Shown piece after piece: positions 48,955 through 61,822 of a DNA stretch of 64,000 bases. Numbering within the stretch: the stretch's first letter is position 1; each line of letters opens with the position of its first letter. Source of the stretch: Cheilinus undulatus (taxonomy: Eukaryota > Chordata > Actinopteri > Labriformes > Labridae); the NCBI RefSeq assembly GCF_018320785.1, contig NC_054879.1:43514698-43578697 (forward strand), read 5' to 3'. The translations under genes were made by a program, and so were the position numbers. The notes below the pieces were generated by a model. The model worked only from the letters and a program-made list of their open reading frames with translations, had not been told where the DNA came from and did no database searches.

Positions 48955-49493
48955 TAAATGGAGAAACTCTCATTTTGTACAGCTGTGTAGCAGTAAATGA
49001 ACAAATCTAGGCAGCAGACCGTGTCTTCAATTAGCTGACAAAATTAACGAGACCTTGAAAGCCAACTGAAACATCTACGCTGCATACATTGAATGTACAG
49101 TCAGCAGTTTTCATTCTATCCGATGTCATTTTGCACTTAATGCTAGCTTGATGGCTAACCTGCTAGCTTAGCTTCCTGTGTAACGCAGCTGCAACGTTAA
49201 ACCGGCCATGCTTGCGTCCAAACACAAACGTCAAAAGCAAACTCAGCGTTCTTATTAGAACAACCTACGTTCTCATTATATGTTTGATGCTGTTAAGATA
49301 CTGTGGACGCTGAGTTTTCTCCAGGAACTGGGTTAAAACAGTCATTAATACTCAGTCTCAACCCCTTTACAGGAAAAAAACATGATGAGGAAACGTGCTA
49401 CGTGAGAATATTTTCTGTTACTTTTATTTTTAACATTTCAAGGTAATTCAAACGTTAAGTCCCCATAATACCGCTGTGTAAAAGCATACTTAC

Positions 49494-49565
49494 GATTCGT
49501 TGAGTCTCTAGCTGCTGCTGTTAAAATTGTTCAAACCAAAAGTCCTCACTTTCCTACTTGCACGT
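49494..49565 (-). other. ssb: SSB non-coding first exon (approximate 5' end)
   Basis: A strong donor (ACGAATC|GTAAGT) on the minus strand at 49494 ends a probable 5' UTR exon. It would splice to an acceptor at 47848, seven bases before the SSB ATG. The sequence just upstream (49565-49680) contains scattered CpGs (GTGCTACGGAGCGCAGCGAGG, GCGCATACGCG) typical of a TATA-less promoter. The exact transcription start is not determined. Confidence 0.5.
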
Positions 49566-51772
49566 TGTTGAATCAACTGCGTGCTACGGAGCGCAGCGAG
49601 GACCAAAAAGATCAACGTTTAGCGCATACGCGATTGTGGCTCCCCGGCCCACCCCGTGGTGTGAATCTGAGCAGGCTACAATGTGAGCTCACAGCCACAG
49701 GGTGTCGCTGTGACACAGAGGAGTAGATTACACTGATACTGTCAATTTTTTCATTTATACAGGGGTGGCGGTACTACTTACGTTAACTGAAGTTACAGTA
49801 GCCTACTTGAGTAGTTGTTTTGGTATTTTTACTTTTCAAGTACATTTTGAAATATGGAGTTTTACTTCTACTTAAATAAGTTTTCTCCAGAGTAACTAAA
49901 CTTTTACTTGAGTGATTTGATGAAATTAAATTCTGTGCACTCTCAAAATACTTCTTATTCATTGCACCATCTGGTCAGCAGGTGTCGCTACTCTTCGAAA
50001 CAATTTTCTTGGGAAGATTTTTAACCACTTTCAGGGTTTAAGTCTTTTCTTGGACAACGGATTTTATGTGATTTTGAATTTAATAAAATTATTGAAATAA
50101 TTCTTGTCATTATGGTTGTAATAACGTGGTTCAAAATGAATATAAGATTGCTGAGATTGCATAAACTATTATTCTTCAATTTTTTATAATGTATGAAGGT
50201 TTAAACATGCAGGGAGAATAATAGCTTGAAACATCTCCCTCAAAAATGTCAGGAACATCATTAAATACTTCTTGTCTTCTGCAGCACTTTTCTTCTAAGC
50301 CAGGGCTGAGCAACTTTGGTTATCAAACAGGTCTTTTTATATTATTTTCAAAGCCAGAGGGCTAAATTGTTCTGAATTAAAGATTACTCTCTACACGGGA
50401 ACTATTAGATCTATTTCAAGTAAGTAAAGATGTCATGTGTGCATGTGTTTTTGTGAAGACATTGCACTTTAGTACCTTTATTTGAATGATATTATTTGAC
50501 AGTGTTGATCCACCAGTGTTAGTTGAATTGTAAAGAGTTAATCGATCTAAGTTTAGCCAACTGCAATTTCAAATCTTGAGGGATGTGTGGGCGGAGCTCC
50601 TCATTATTCCCTTGGACAGTGTTTAGATGCAATTAATATGTGTTTAGTTGTGTTGGATGGTGCCTGTTTTACAGTGATCACTGCTGGGTTCCTTTTGCTC
50701 ATGTTTCTAGTGGCTTATTGTTGTTTTTAATGTGGGACACATTTGCACCATGAGTGAAGTTATCCACTGGGTTAGAGCTACATGCCTGGGATTCATGGTG
50801 CTTCTAATGTACCCATAGTTTTCATCTGTCTGTATGCTTTGCTATACGGTTGACTCTGCTTTGTTCTTGCCACAAATTATACAGAGTTACTGCATCTTAG
50901 TAGTATTATTCTCAAACACATTCAAAAGTGTGGTTTAACAACAAGTAGTGTGGACCAATATGGACACTTTTACCAGGTTATATTTAAGTCAACATGAATT
51001 CAGTTAACACTGTCAATATTGCAGTGTATTGTACTTTATTATTGAGGTCTGACTTTATCTAAGCAGCCTGGTTGGAGATCTATTCTCTTCTTCTTGTTCT
51101 TGACTTCTCAATATACAATGTAAACTTTAAATGAAATACTTTTGAGTCAATTTATAGATGAGTACTTTTACTTAAGTCTGTTTAAAACCAGTGTAATGCT
51201 GGCCTTACACCAGAGGAGTTTTCTAAAACTCTTAAAAGACTGGCATCAGAGACCCTCTCACATCCAAAGACAATTTGTCGGCAAGCCGTTGAGTTTTTAG
51301 TCTCAGGCTAAGATTTTGCAGACTGGGTGCCACAAACTACAAGACAAAAATACAATTGCTTTTAAGATTATTTCCCATCATGCATCTGGTGGAAATCCTC
51401 AACAGCAATTTTTGATTAGGGAACAAGCTGTAGAAAGAGATGGAGATCGCGTTATATCTCTCCTAATTATATCTCTCCTAATCAGATGTTTTAAAATCAT
51501 TACATCGAGTAGAAACGAAAGGAAAGTTAAACCCCAAAGCACCTTTGCATGTTACTGCAACGACCGAGGAAGTATCGCAGAAACACTTCAGAATAAAAAT
51601 ACTATCTCACCACAGAAACAAACTGATCAGGCTTTTGCTTTTAAAATCCCAGTGGCGGTTTATTGTTCCTGTCATGTCAGCCTAGAATTAACTGACAGAC
51701 AAATTCACAGGTGCAGAGATCTGACAGCAGCTCTGATCAGAGAAGTGCTTTAATCTCTTAAGTTATGAGCGG

Positions 51773-52604
51773 CATGGGCGTAGCACGGGGGGAAAAAGGG
51801 GACTGATAACCCGGGCCCACCGTAGGGAGGGGCGCTTGAGAAGCCTGCAATGAGAAGTATGTTTTTATTAGTTTTTTCTTAGTAATTAGTGTCATTATTG
51901 AATCAAAAGTGACCAAATGAATCGGTTAAAGGCGCAGTGTGTAATATTTAGCCTAGTAGCATTTAGCTGAACAAACTTGGTAAAATAAAGCAAAACTTTT
52001 CTAAGACGGTCTATCTAAAGAAGTGTTTAGTCATCTAAATTCAAAAATAGCTATTTTGAAAAAAAAAAAAAAAAAAAAAAAAAATCAGAATAAAACTTTA
52101 ATTCATACATAGGGAGGGTCCCCTCCATGGATGCTGCCATCTTGGATTTTTACATGCTTCCATGGTAACATTGAGGAAAAAAGGAAAAAAGGGTAAAAAA
52201 ATGTTTTATTGTATTGTATTGTATTCACATTACAGATACACATTAAATTCAACTGGTTGCCACAGTTTCCAGCAGAGAAATGCAATCTAGAACCCACTTC
52301 TAGCTGTTGATATTCAGTTTTACACATTGCACCTTTAACAGACCGATATTTGTATCAGAGTGAAATAAAATACAGGGGGGTCCTTGCTCCTCCCTTAAAA
52401 ATATTACAGATGGTATGGTACAGTAAATTTAATTTAAACATAGTAAAATGTATTGCTCATAAATGGGGAAATTATGGTTGGAAAAATACATAAAAATGGA
52501 TAGATATTTGTAGAAAGGATGCAACATTTGTTGCTTGGCTAGCCAGTTCAGGGTTCCCTGTGTAATATCCCTTCTGGGGGCCCAAAATCCCTAGCTACGC
52601 CCTG
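51773..52604. mobile_element. Nested CATGGGCGTAGC...GCTACGCCCTG element
   Basis: The termini CATGGGCGTAGC and GCTACGCCCTG are inverted. The flanks ATGAGCGG and (G)ATGAGTTG share 6 of 8. It is interrupted by the 51927-52339 MITE. The GGGCGTAGC...GCTACGCCC termini are a familiar hAT-type pattern. Confidence 0.7.
51927..52339. mobile_element. Innermost nested MITE, TTAAAGGCGCAGTGTGTAA ends
   Basis: The left TTAAAGGCGCAGTGTGTAA and right TTTTACACATTGCACCTTTAA are inverted repeats bounded by TTAA. It contains an uninterrupted poly(A) of about 28 bases (52057-52084) and a GTATT microsatellite (52202-52222). Confidence 0.75.
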
Positions 52605-53960
52605 GATGAGTTGACATTCAGCAGCTCTAGAATGATCTTCGCTCACGTTCATATTTTGAAAAATGAAGTGTGTTAATGTGCTTACGCACAACATCAGCTC
52701 CCATTGGTCGTGAAAGACAGTTACGTCAATGAGAAACACAATTTGCATACAACCAGACTAAAGATTTAAGACAATATCAAACACGTTTGATATTGTTGTA
52801 ACACCAAGACTGGAGAAAGGCCACTTAAAACGGCTAAAATCAAGTCGACTGAGACAAGGGGAGCGAACTGCAACTTTAGCAAGACTCCTATGATTTTACT
52901 CCAACTTTGGAATTTTGTCTGAAACTTTGGAATTGGGGGGAAAGTCAAGGCCACCTCTAATTTTACTTTTACTTGAGTACAATAGTCATGCACTTTTCTA
53001 CCTCTAAATTTTATACACCACAATTTCATGAAACTATTTGTTTTTGATAAGTTTCTCTATTTCCTTAATGAAGTTCATTTCAGTTCAAAATGCTTCATTG
53101 GCATCAATGGTAGCAACAGTTGAAGCCAAAATTAAACAAAAAAATAAAAATGAATACTTTAAAAGTACAGTGACAAATATGTAATAACTCTAAAAAAAAT
53201 TATATCTAATTACAACAAAAATAATCTGTTTTTCTAGTGCAGTGGCAATCAGTTAAACATTGTGTGGCTCTTCTGCAAAATACAGTCTCATTAATTCCTT
53301 TGTTACTCTGCTGCTGTAATCTGGCTCAAAAATTCTAGTTTTAATATTCAATATTATCAGATTGTGCTCTTGAGGAGGGTTACCTTTCTTGCCTTTGAAT
53401 GTTACAAAAACATGTCTGTATTATAGGAATGTGACATTTTATTCTTACATTTATTTTAAAATTAAATCAGTTTGCACATAACTATTTTGAAATCATACTT
53501 CATGTATTTTTTGTATCTTCATTTCTGAGCAAAGCATTAATTGTTGCATGTCTCAGTTACTTTAATTCTGATACTAAAAGAAGCTAAAATTTAGACTGTT
53601 CACATGAAACTTCCAATCTCATATATTAGATTTTTAATAAATAGTTAACAGAAAAAATAAAACCATACATCCAGTTTACCTTATGTGGAAAACAGTGGTT
53701 CATTTAGGCAGGAATCACATTATGATGGCAGTTATTATTCAACCACTTAACAGCCAAGTAGACCACTTATTTTTTTTCTCTGAGTTGGAGTACTTGACGT
53801 TTTTCCTTCCATCTGTAAACATTTTAACAAAAAATGCTGACTGTGAAACCCCTGAGTTGGAAGTAAAAAAGCGTAGTGGACCTGGCATTTTCACACTTTG
53901 ACAGATTCCGGTAATTCTTTGATCGGTTCGGCACAAATGACAACAGAACTGATAATGACT

Positions 53961-56900
53961 CTAAACACTGAAAACACAAACACACCCGTGGGATCTTGAT
54001 GGGCTTGGGAGAGTCCCCACGATCTCCCAGGAGTCCAGTTGAGGGTCATATTTCTCAATATTCTGTAGGTAAGTCCCCTTTGAATCAGAATAGCCTCCTG
54101 TTACATAAATACAGTCATTTATAACCGCTGCCCCACACTCCATCCTCCTCTCCTTCATCACTGGCATCTGTCTCCACTCATCACTCTCTGTGTCGTAGCA
54201 GTCCGCCACAGTCGTCTGTCCACCCACAAGATACAGCTTGTTGTGGTGCGACACAGAACACAGGCCATACTCTGGGAAACAGGGGATTCAAATCAGAGAC
54301 AAACTCAGCATGATTTTCATGCTGTCTCTTCCTCTGTTACTCACCTGGATGGGGACTTATTGTGAAGATACTCCACTCATTCACGTCTGGCCTGTAGACT
54401 TGGATTTTTTCATAGGTGCAGTTTCCTCGGTAACCATAGTGGCCTCCAGTCACATAGATTTTATCTCCCATTACACAGGCCGTGGCGTTTCCTACACCTT
54501 TAAAGGAAACAGAGGTCACACATGTAAATCAATCACTTATATTTAACTAATATAACTCATATTCAGTGGAAATGTGAGGATCAGACCTGTAAGGAGGCTC
54601 AGCTCCTAGACTTTGACAGTTTTGCTTATTTTAATTATTCAGTTTGGTGCTTTTATTTGTTTGTTCATCTTGAAAGCCATCAGCATAATGGAAAACACAT
54701 TTCAATGCTATTATCTCCAATCATTATATCAAAGGTTTGAATCCAGGACATTTTACAGGTAACAATGCATCTCTACGGGTGCAGGTGGCCTAGTGGTTTG
54801 AGGCATCAGCCCAGATTTGAATCAGGCCTGTGGCACTGTCCTGCATGTTGCTCCCAAGCTCTCTCATCCCTGTTTCTGATTCTATCCACTGTCTTCCTCT
54901 ATCAATAAAGGCATGAAAAGCCCCCAAAAACAACACCAAAAAACAATGCATCTCTATGATAAAGGTACTTCATTCCAGTACAAAAAACAGGCTTTTTTCC
55001 CAATGCTTAGGTGACGTTTTTGTGACGTTAACCCTTAGAGCTCAGGAGGTACGGATCTGTGCTGCAGGCACACTCCTTGTAAATTGATTGGTAACTTTTG
55101 GGCTGTAAGTCATAGACGTTAACTTGTTTTTTCCTATGAAAGCTCTGCATTGTGCCTTTACTGATTATGATCTTCATGCATTTGTAGCTCTTCCGAAACA
55201 TTTTCTAGTAAGCCCAGAACTTGACTGGGGTCATTGTAGTATACAAGAAGTGACAAGTTTATAAAAACATTAATAACTTTTGAACCATAAGTTACAGATA
55301 TTTACTCTGTTTTCCCCTGAAAGCTGACCTTTTTGTCGTTTATTTGTTGCACTTGATGTCTCCTTAGACCTAAAGGAAGCCATTCTTGCTAGCCTGGAAC
55401 TTTAGTGACTTTCCAAGGTCTTGCAAGATTAAATCCACGTCATCTGATCTGATAATACGCATTCTTTTCTTACCCATTTTTAATCCATTTTCAATCTTTC
55501 ACTTCGGCTGAATATCACGGGCATCGCCATATTGTTTACCTGCAATGCATTGTGGGAGGGGCTGTTGACCAGTGGCAAGCTGTTGGGTCTCTACTGCTCT
55601 GAGGAACAAATAATCATTTGACACAAATTAATCTACCTGCAAAAAAGCACATGGACTTTTTTGGTATATATGTAGATATTTGAAAAACCGTTAGTCACAG
55701 AATGTTTATTTTTTCACTGTTTTGTCCCCAAGAGATGGAGGAACAAGTCTGTGCGAAGAAAAGGTTTAGTCATTTTTGCTTACTGTGCGTTAGCAATAAA
55801 AATCTTTGAGTTTCAAATTCCAATTTGTTTTTTTTTTTCTTTTGTCTTTAGAGTCCTGTAACTTTTTAAAAATTCCAGTGACATTATTGTATTAGATATA
55901 TTCTTAAAGTCCCAGTTGTCCTGGGGAAAAAAAAGCATGTATAGAGCTTGGCTGTGCACCACAGGGTTGATGTTTTACAAGCTTTTAAAAAGACAAAAAG
56001 TCCAGACGAGATATGATGGTTAAAAAAATAACTGAGTTCTAAGGGTTAATTAACTTACATTTAGGCTGCACACCTGTAAAGCTACTACTCTGCAACTTTT
56101 GTCAGTTTTGTGTTTTAATATTTAATCCTATATTACTTATGTCTATACCTGTGTTTTCCAACCATTTTTCCTTGTACCCCCCCATGTACCTAAGAAAAGT
56201 GAAGGCCTCCCAGGACCCAAGAGAGAAGAAAAATATAAACACTGCCACCAAAAATCAACAAAAATTTTACTTGTTTCACTGATAAACCCCAATAAAAGGC
56301 CTATGCATGCGTTTCTTATCAAAAGACCTTTGTATAAACTACTAAATAACTGCTTTATCATGGTTTTAGTCGGAATTTGCTAATCTTATTTTGGCAGCCT
56401 CAGAGCAGACAAAGCCAAAGGTGATCAGCCTCAAATGCCTGAACTGCAACTGCCACAAGGGGCGATTGTGATATTTTGGCTGCTTATTTATGTTGTCCAT
56501 CACTGGGTTTGATACCAAAATGATGTGTTGTGATTTGTGGGGAAAATGAGCGGGAAACCGACCTATTGTTGTGCTTCTATGGCAGGAAAAATTTAACCAT
56601 CAAAGCGCCTGAAGTGGAAAGTTGACAAGTGAAACAGGCACTTGATTCAAGAACGGACTGATGAGTGTTATCACACATCATTTTCACTAAAAATGACTGA
56701 TGGATGGATTTCTGTAAAATGGATGCAAACATTAAGCCAACAATTTAAAGCCTATCAGGAGTTTTTGAAAGAACATATTTTTCCTCTGCACATTTTCTGA
56801 TTTGAAAAATCTTCTGGGGGCCAGATGGGAACCTGTAGAGGGCCTGATGTGGCCCCCAGGCCACCAGTTGATGATCACTGGTCTATACTATATTCTTTAA

Positions 56901-58294
56901 TAAAAATGGTGTTACTTCTTTTTTCTACTTCAGTGTTTCACACCTAATCAAATCCCTTGCATTCTGATTTAGAAACTGATCAGTGTGATGTGATGAAATG
57001 TTCAAGAGTATCTCAGTAATTTGCTGTCTCTGGTGTAATGATTCATGTCTCGCTCTGTATTTTGCATACCTTGGATCATTTTGGCCACAGGGAACCATTT
57101 CTTTTTCAGAGGATCATAAAATTCTGTCTCCTTTTCCGGAGCTCCTCCTCTGTAGCCTCCAACTGCATAAATACAGCCGTGCAAAGCCACAGAGCAGTGG
57201 TAGTATCTGGCTGTTATCATGGGACAGCCCTCTGTCCATTCGTCATCGTCACAGTTATAAACTGAAACCGTGTCCAGAGCCTCCACCGTGTTTGTCCTGT
57301 AACCTCCTGTCACATAGATATTTGCTCCAAGTAAGCTTACGCTGTAGCTTTCTCTTTCATGGTCAGGCATGTCTTTTCCTTGCACCCAGGTGTTGCTGAT
57401 GGGATCCCATATGTGGACTTCACAAAGAGGGTGCCAGTAGTATCCACCAACTATGTACATGCTTGATGACATCTTTCTGCATGCAGACACCTCCTTTCCA
57501 TTTGACCTTAAAGCCTGATTGATCAGTGTTTTCAATTTACCTTCACTGTGCAGCAAACTCTGTCCATGCACCTCTAAAGCAGCCTTTAAGTAAACTTCAT
57601 CCAAGTCCAGATGGATGCAGCGCAGCAACTCTGCAGCATGGTGCACATGGTTATCCAAGTCATGGGTTACCCATTTAACTACGGCATCTATCAACACCTC
57701 ATCCCTCTGCACGGTGAGGCTCTGAGCTGCCAAGACTGATCTAATCCTCTCATAATCCAGCTCCAGGAACTCCTCCTGCAGAATGAGCTCTGTAAAGCAG
57801 CTCAGCATCACCCTGCGGGCTTCCCTCTCCAGGCTGGTACACAAATGCAGCTGTGCAAAAGCGTGCATCCCTAAGCAGTTCCCCACATCCAGGAGGCGAA
57901 TGAGAAACTCCTCGCATGCTCGTTTCACAGAGAGGAACTGCAGGAGGTCTGCAGCCTCCAGCAGGCTCTGCACGTTGGTTTCAGTGATGCACACCTGAGC
58001 CGTGTACACATAGTTCACCAGAGCACCCAGGACAACACAGTCCACCCCTGTCAGCTTTATGACACTGTTGGACCTCTCCATCATATCAGCTGTGAACATG
58101 ACTTTGAAATAGGAACTGCGGGCTGACAGCAGAGCCTTGTGACAGTGGAACACCTGTCCAGACTCTCCACATTGCAGAGAAACGTCCGTGAAGAGGCCAT
58201 CCACGTAGAAATGCCTGAGAGCATCCAGGAGCTCTGCTGCATGGTCTCCATCACAGAAGTCGTATGTGTAGATCTCACTCTGGGTATGTGACAT
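53961..58294 (-). CDS. klhl23: KLHL23, BTB-BACK-Kelch protein
   Basis: KLHL23 is a Kelch-like protein; the family generally acts as substrate adaptors of Cullin-3 ubiquitin ligases. KLHL23 itself is little studied and has been tied to actin and cell-cycle phenotypes. Three coding exons: 57070-58294 (start, BTB, BACK and first Kelch repeats), 54345-54497 and 53961-54271. Joined in phase they give 562 residues (human 558). The BTB domain is at about residues 25-135 (FTDVSLQCGESGQVFHCHKA, LLSARSSYFKVMF), BACK at about 140-245 and six Kelch blades from about 275 to the end (MYIVGGYY, IYVTGGYR, IYAVGGYRGG, IYVTGGHYG, LYLVGGQT, IYVTGGYSD). The end RSHGCVCVFSV matches the human C-terminus closely. 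The BTB-BACK half lies on one large exon, usual for this gene. Confidence 0.96.
54776..54941 (+). mobile_element. tRNA-derived SINE with perfect 15-bp target duplication
   Basis: Same family as 5195-5383: GGTGGCCTAGTGGTTTGAGGC head, decayed box B (GATTTGAATCAGG), CTATCCACTGTCTTCCTCTA and AATAAAGGCATGAAAAGCCC. AACAATGCATCTCTA is duplicated exactly at 54761-54775 and 54942-54956. KLHL23 intron 2. Confidence 0.88.
55032..56045. mobile_element. piggyBac-like non-autonomous element at TTAA
   Basis: TTAA at 55028-55031 and 56046-56049 borders inverted ends CCCTTAGAGCTCA and TGAGTTCTAAGGG. The interior of about 1 kb lacks a transposase frame. KLHL23 intron 2. Confidence 0.8.
56390..56880. mobile_element. 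hAT-like relative of 40144-40779 (left end unclear)
   Basis: It ends GATGTGGCCCCCAGGCC...AGTTGATGATCACTG, the inverse of the left end at 40144. Its left boundary was not found. The preceding stretch 56140-56390 holds fragments of at least one other element, including a piece shared with 44280-44370. Confidence 0.5.
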
Positions 58295-58333
58295 TGTTTC
58301 TGCAGGGATGACACATGCCAGAGCTCAAATAAC

Positions 58334-58800
58334 CTGCAGTATTGAAAACAAAGCAATATCAAGGTGTCCCCTTCCCATTCATAATTGATTGCAATGCGAA
58401 TGCCCTTTTAATGACCTTTTAACTCAAAACAAAAGGCTTTAAATGGCTGGAAACACAAAAGGCTTACCTTTAACCTCGTTTTCATGAGTGACTCGTGCTG
58501 TCCACAGACATTCGGCCCTGTCTTCTCTTTGCATGCTCCCTTCAAAAACACATGAATCTTAATTTAGCTCCTGCAGGACAGTCGCACGCTGCTCGATCCT
58601 ATTTTGGTATTCCTGCGTCTCGTCCATCCCCCTCCTCCTCCTCTCCTACAGCAGGTCCTTGACAAAACCAAGCGACCATTCAGAGGAATCACCCTCAACA
58701 CAACAACGCGATTTTTTTTCCTCCCTGGGTCTAAATATAACCTCCATCCACACATAGTCTCGTGATGCATTCACGGACGGCACACTAGTTTACACAGGCG
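58334..58800 (-). promoter_or_regulatory. klhl23: KLHL23 5' UTR exon and probable promoter
   Basis: On the minus strand an acceptor (TACTGCAG|GTTATTTG) at 58333 precedes the ATG by 39 bp. A donor (GGTTAAAG|GTAAGCC) at 58468 ends an upstream non-coding exon. Further upstream, 58560-58800 is the GC-richest stretch of this spacer, with CpGs and a run of CTCCTCC repeats, and is the likely promoter. Boundaries other than the two splice sites are guesses. Confidence 0.45.
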
Positions 58801-59679
58801 GCGGAGGAGCAACGTTAACAGAATACAAATCTAATAGAAATGAGCATCGCCTTTAGAGCAGCTCGACATGAAGCCAGTGCTCCCCATTCATGTTTTCCTC
58901 CTTTTCTTGTCGTTGCCATGGCATTTTGAACTCAATTCCAGGGTGGCCAAAGCTTTACCTAATCCTGACAAGGATTACCAGCACACAGCTCGATATTCAT
59001 GCTGCACGAGACCACAGACCACATGAGCCGCTTTCTGGTCGTTTTATAGAAAATAGGATGGAATTTAAGCTTGCACGAGACAGTTACAAGGCTTGAAACG
59101 TTAGATAAAATCAATTAAATGTGCTTAATAACTAATTCAGTGTGGTTCTTTCAATGAAAGTTGGACTTAAAGCTCTTGTGAGGAATTTATAGCAGGTGAT
59201 GAAACAAGGTTGAAATAGTTCTGATGCCAAAAATGATAAAAACAACAACTAGCATTATTTTTAGAACTCGTTCTTAATTGTATAATTATCAGAACGGCGA
59301 AACGGTGTTTTTCTAAGCGTTAACCTCGGGATTTCTGTACTGTAATTTCGCTATTCTGCATCTAAAACGTTTTTGTTTCATGTTATATTTTTATACTGTC
59401 TTGAATACAGGGTTACTGACTTCCTGTTTGGATAGCGACCTGCTTTTATTTTGAAAGAGGAACTCTAGGTAACTCAAGGATAATGACGTGAACTTTATCA
59501 AGGAAAAAAGGAATTTGTCATGGATTGGGAAGGAAAAATGGGGAACCGTTAAAATGAGATGTTTGTGCCTCGTGGTTACGTTGAATGCTAGCCTGCATCC
59601 CGGCTAACAGTTATTTTATTTTCGAGCTGAAAAGTGCATCAGACTATTATTGGGTACTGTTGTCATTACATATTTACAC

Positions 59680-61090
59680 CACATTTAACCCCATCTTAAC
59701 CACTTCTTCTTCCCATTTTAACCGCTTTTTAAGATTTAAGTTTGCCCAATTTTTGCCTTTTTTTAACCGCGGTGTTTTACCGACCAGTTTTGCCACTTTA
59801 AATCATTTCTTGGCATATTTCAATGCTTTTCATTACTTTTTCTGGCCATTTTTGCCACTTCAAACAAATTGCTGCAATTTTTTCCCCCATTACTTCTTTT
59901 AAAATCCAGTTTCACCATCTTTTACACCCATTTTTGCTTCTTTAACCAATTTTTTTGTCACTTGTGATACATTTTCACCATTCTCTCTGTAGGTTTTTGC
60001 GTCTATTAACCAATTTTCCCCACTTTTAACACGTTTTTACACTTTTATATTTTTGCTACTTTAAAATCACCATTTCACCCGCTTTCCTGCCTATTTCTGC
60101 CACTTTTAACCAATTTTTGCTACTTTTAAAATCCTGTTTCACCAAATTATCTGTCAATTTTTGCCTTTTTTTTGCTGCTTTCTAACCCCATTGTACCACT
60201 CTTTATCCAATTTTTGCCATGTTCAAGCCTTATTTGCAACTTTCTGCCTAATGATGCCGCTGTTGACTCATTTTTGCCATTATTTACCCTTTTTCATCAA
60301 TTTATGTTAATTTTTACATTTACACCAAATCACAGTTACCCCCATTTTCGCCATTTTAAAATTATTTTTGCCACTTGTGTTGCCTTTTTCACCATTTTTC
60401 ATGCCAATTTTTGCCTCTATTAACCAATTTTACCCACTTATAACACTTTTTTTCACACTTTTATATTTTTGCTGCTTTTAAATTCCCATTTCACCACCTT
60501 TCTTGCCCATTTTTGCCACTTTTAACCAATTTTTACTATTTTTAAAATCCAATTTCACTAAATTGTCTGACCATTTTTGCAACTTTCTGCCTAATGATGC
60601 CTCTGTTGACCCATTTTGCCACTAATTAACCCCTTTTCACCCATTTATGTGCTCATTTCTGTTTGTTACTCCCATTTTTGCCACTTTAAAACTATTTTTC
60701 GACATTTGTGACACCTTTTTCTTTTTTTCTGCTAGTTTTTGCCACTTTAGCCTATTTTGTCACTTATCACCAATTGTTGTTGCTTCTAAAATCCCATTTC
60801 ACCAAATTTTCCATTAATTTTTGCCACTTTCTAATCCCATTCACTACTCATCACCCAATGTTTGCCATGTTTAAGCCATTTTTGCAACTTTCCGGCTAAT
60901 GATGTCTCTCTTTACCCATTTTTACCACTATTAACCCATTTTCACCAATTTATGTGCTAATTTTTACAATTTTAACCAATTCTTACTATTTGTTACTCCC
61001 ACTTTCATCATTCTAAAACTGTTTTTGCCACTTGTGATGCCTTTTCACATTTTCTTCTGCCAGTTTTTGCCTCCATTACCCTGTTATTGC
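59680..61090. repeat. Degenerate minisatellite, copy 3 (longest, opposite orientation)
   Basis: 1.4 kb of units such as CCATTTTTGCCACTTTTAACC and CAATTTTTGCTACTTTTAAAA, the reverse complement of the arrays at 9830 and 27360. Some higher-order repetition is visible: a block near 59980-60290 (ACACGTTTTTACACTTTTATATTTTTGC...) recurs near 60420-60620. Open frames here are repeat translations. Confidence 0.85.
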
Positions 61091-61249
61091 TCATGTCCAC
61101 CCAGGGGGTCCTAGCTTCCACTTTCAGAGCCGCAGATCATTATTACTTGTACAAACAACCAGATTTAGTTAATTTCCATAGATACAATAATGGGAGTCTC
61201 TGTGGGAATTTGTGTTTGGCATCATTTTTCAAAGAATAATTTTCAGGTT

Positions 61250-61380
61250 TTTAATGTCTTTATTCATGTCAGTGGACAGAGTTAGAAACAGGGTTGAGAG
61301 TGAGGAATGACATGCCGGAAAGGGGCCACAGGCCAGACTCGCACCTTGGCTGCCCAAGTACATGGGGTGTGACCATGTAA
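61250..61380 (-). mobile_element. tRNA-derived SINE fragment, minus strand
   Basis: The reverse complement shows a GCGAGTCTGGCC box B-like phrase, then CATGTCATTCCTCACTC, CTAACTCTGTCCACTGACATG and AATAAAGAC, matching the order of the SINEs at 5195 and 54776. Confidence 0.55.
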
Positions 61381-61594
61381 ATAAAATCTATATTCATTGT
61401 CTATGTAGAAATCTATATTAGCTTCTATGTTTCATGACAAGATAAATCTCTTCACAGAAGCCTTAGAAATGGCATTTTATTTTTTGTATCAGATGTATTC
61501 AGCCTGTGCGTTTCTGTTCAAACTAAAGAGGTCAGAGTGTCAAGTGAATTAAAAAAGGAATACTCGGCTGCCAGATGTGGAGTCTTACAGTGGT

Positions 61595-61600
61595 TTTATT
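61595..61600 (-). terminator. Poly(A) signal of the unidentified terminal exon
   Basis: Minus-strand AATAAA (plus TTTATT) lies about 220 bp past the stop at 61823, which would give a short 3' UTR of about 240 bp. Confidence 0.5.
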
Positions 61601-61822
61601 AAGTCTTACATCTTGAACTCAAACAACATACTAACCAGCAAGCAGTACCCTTTCATTCAGATGTACTCAAAGTGCATGTAAACCATCTAAACAGTGGAAT
61701 GTTATCAAAAGTTCAACTTCTAAACAAGTTGTTAGTTGTAAACACAGGGACCAGGTTGGGTCATTAAGGTTGGACACCCTTGAGGACACAGAGATTTTTT
61801 TTCCTTCTACAGCAGCTGTTCT

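Larger units (their letters stand above)
49760..53006. mobile_element. AAGTAAAAGTA-rich hAT-like element, second copy (inverted), with nested insertions
   Basis: The left end CAGGGGTGGCGGTACTACTT and right end CTTTTACTTGAGTAC...CTTTTCTACCTCT are the reverse complement of the ends at 22813-24429. The arms (49760-51190 and 52960-53006) carry ACTTTTACTT and TTGAGTA repeats. The middle is filled by other elements. It occupies most of the SSB-KLHL23 spacer. Confidence 0.65.

Noticed and set aside
51316..51753. 145-codon plus-strand open frame
   Set aside because: It lies inside the nested transposon block and contains a local direct repeat (ATATCTCTCCTAAT). No recognisable domain and no flanking gene signals.
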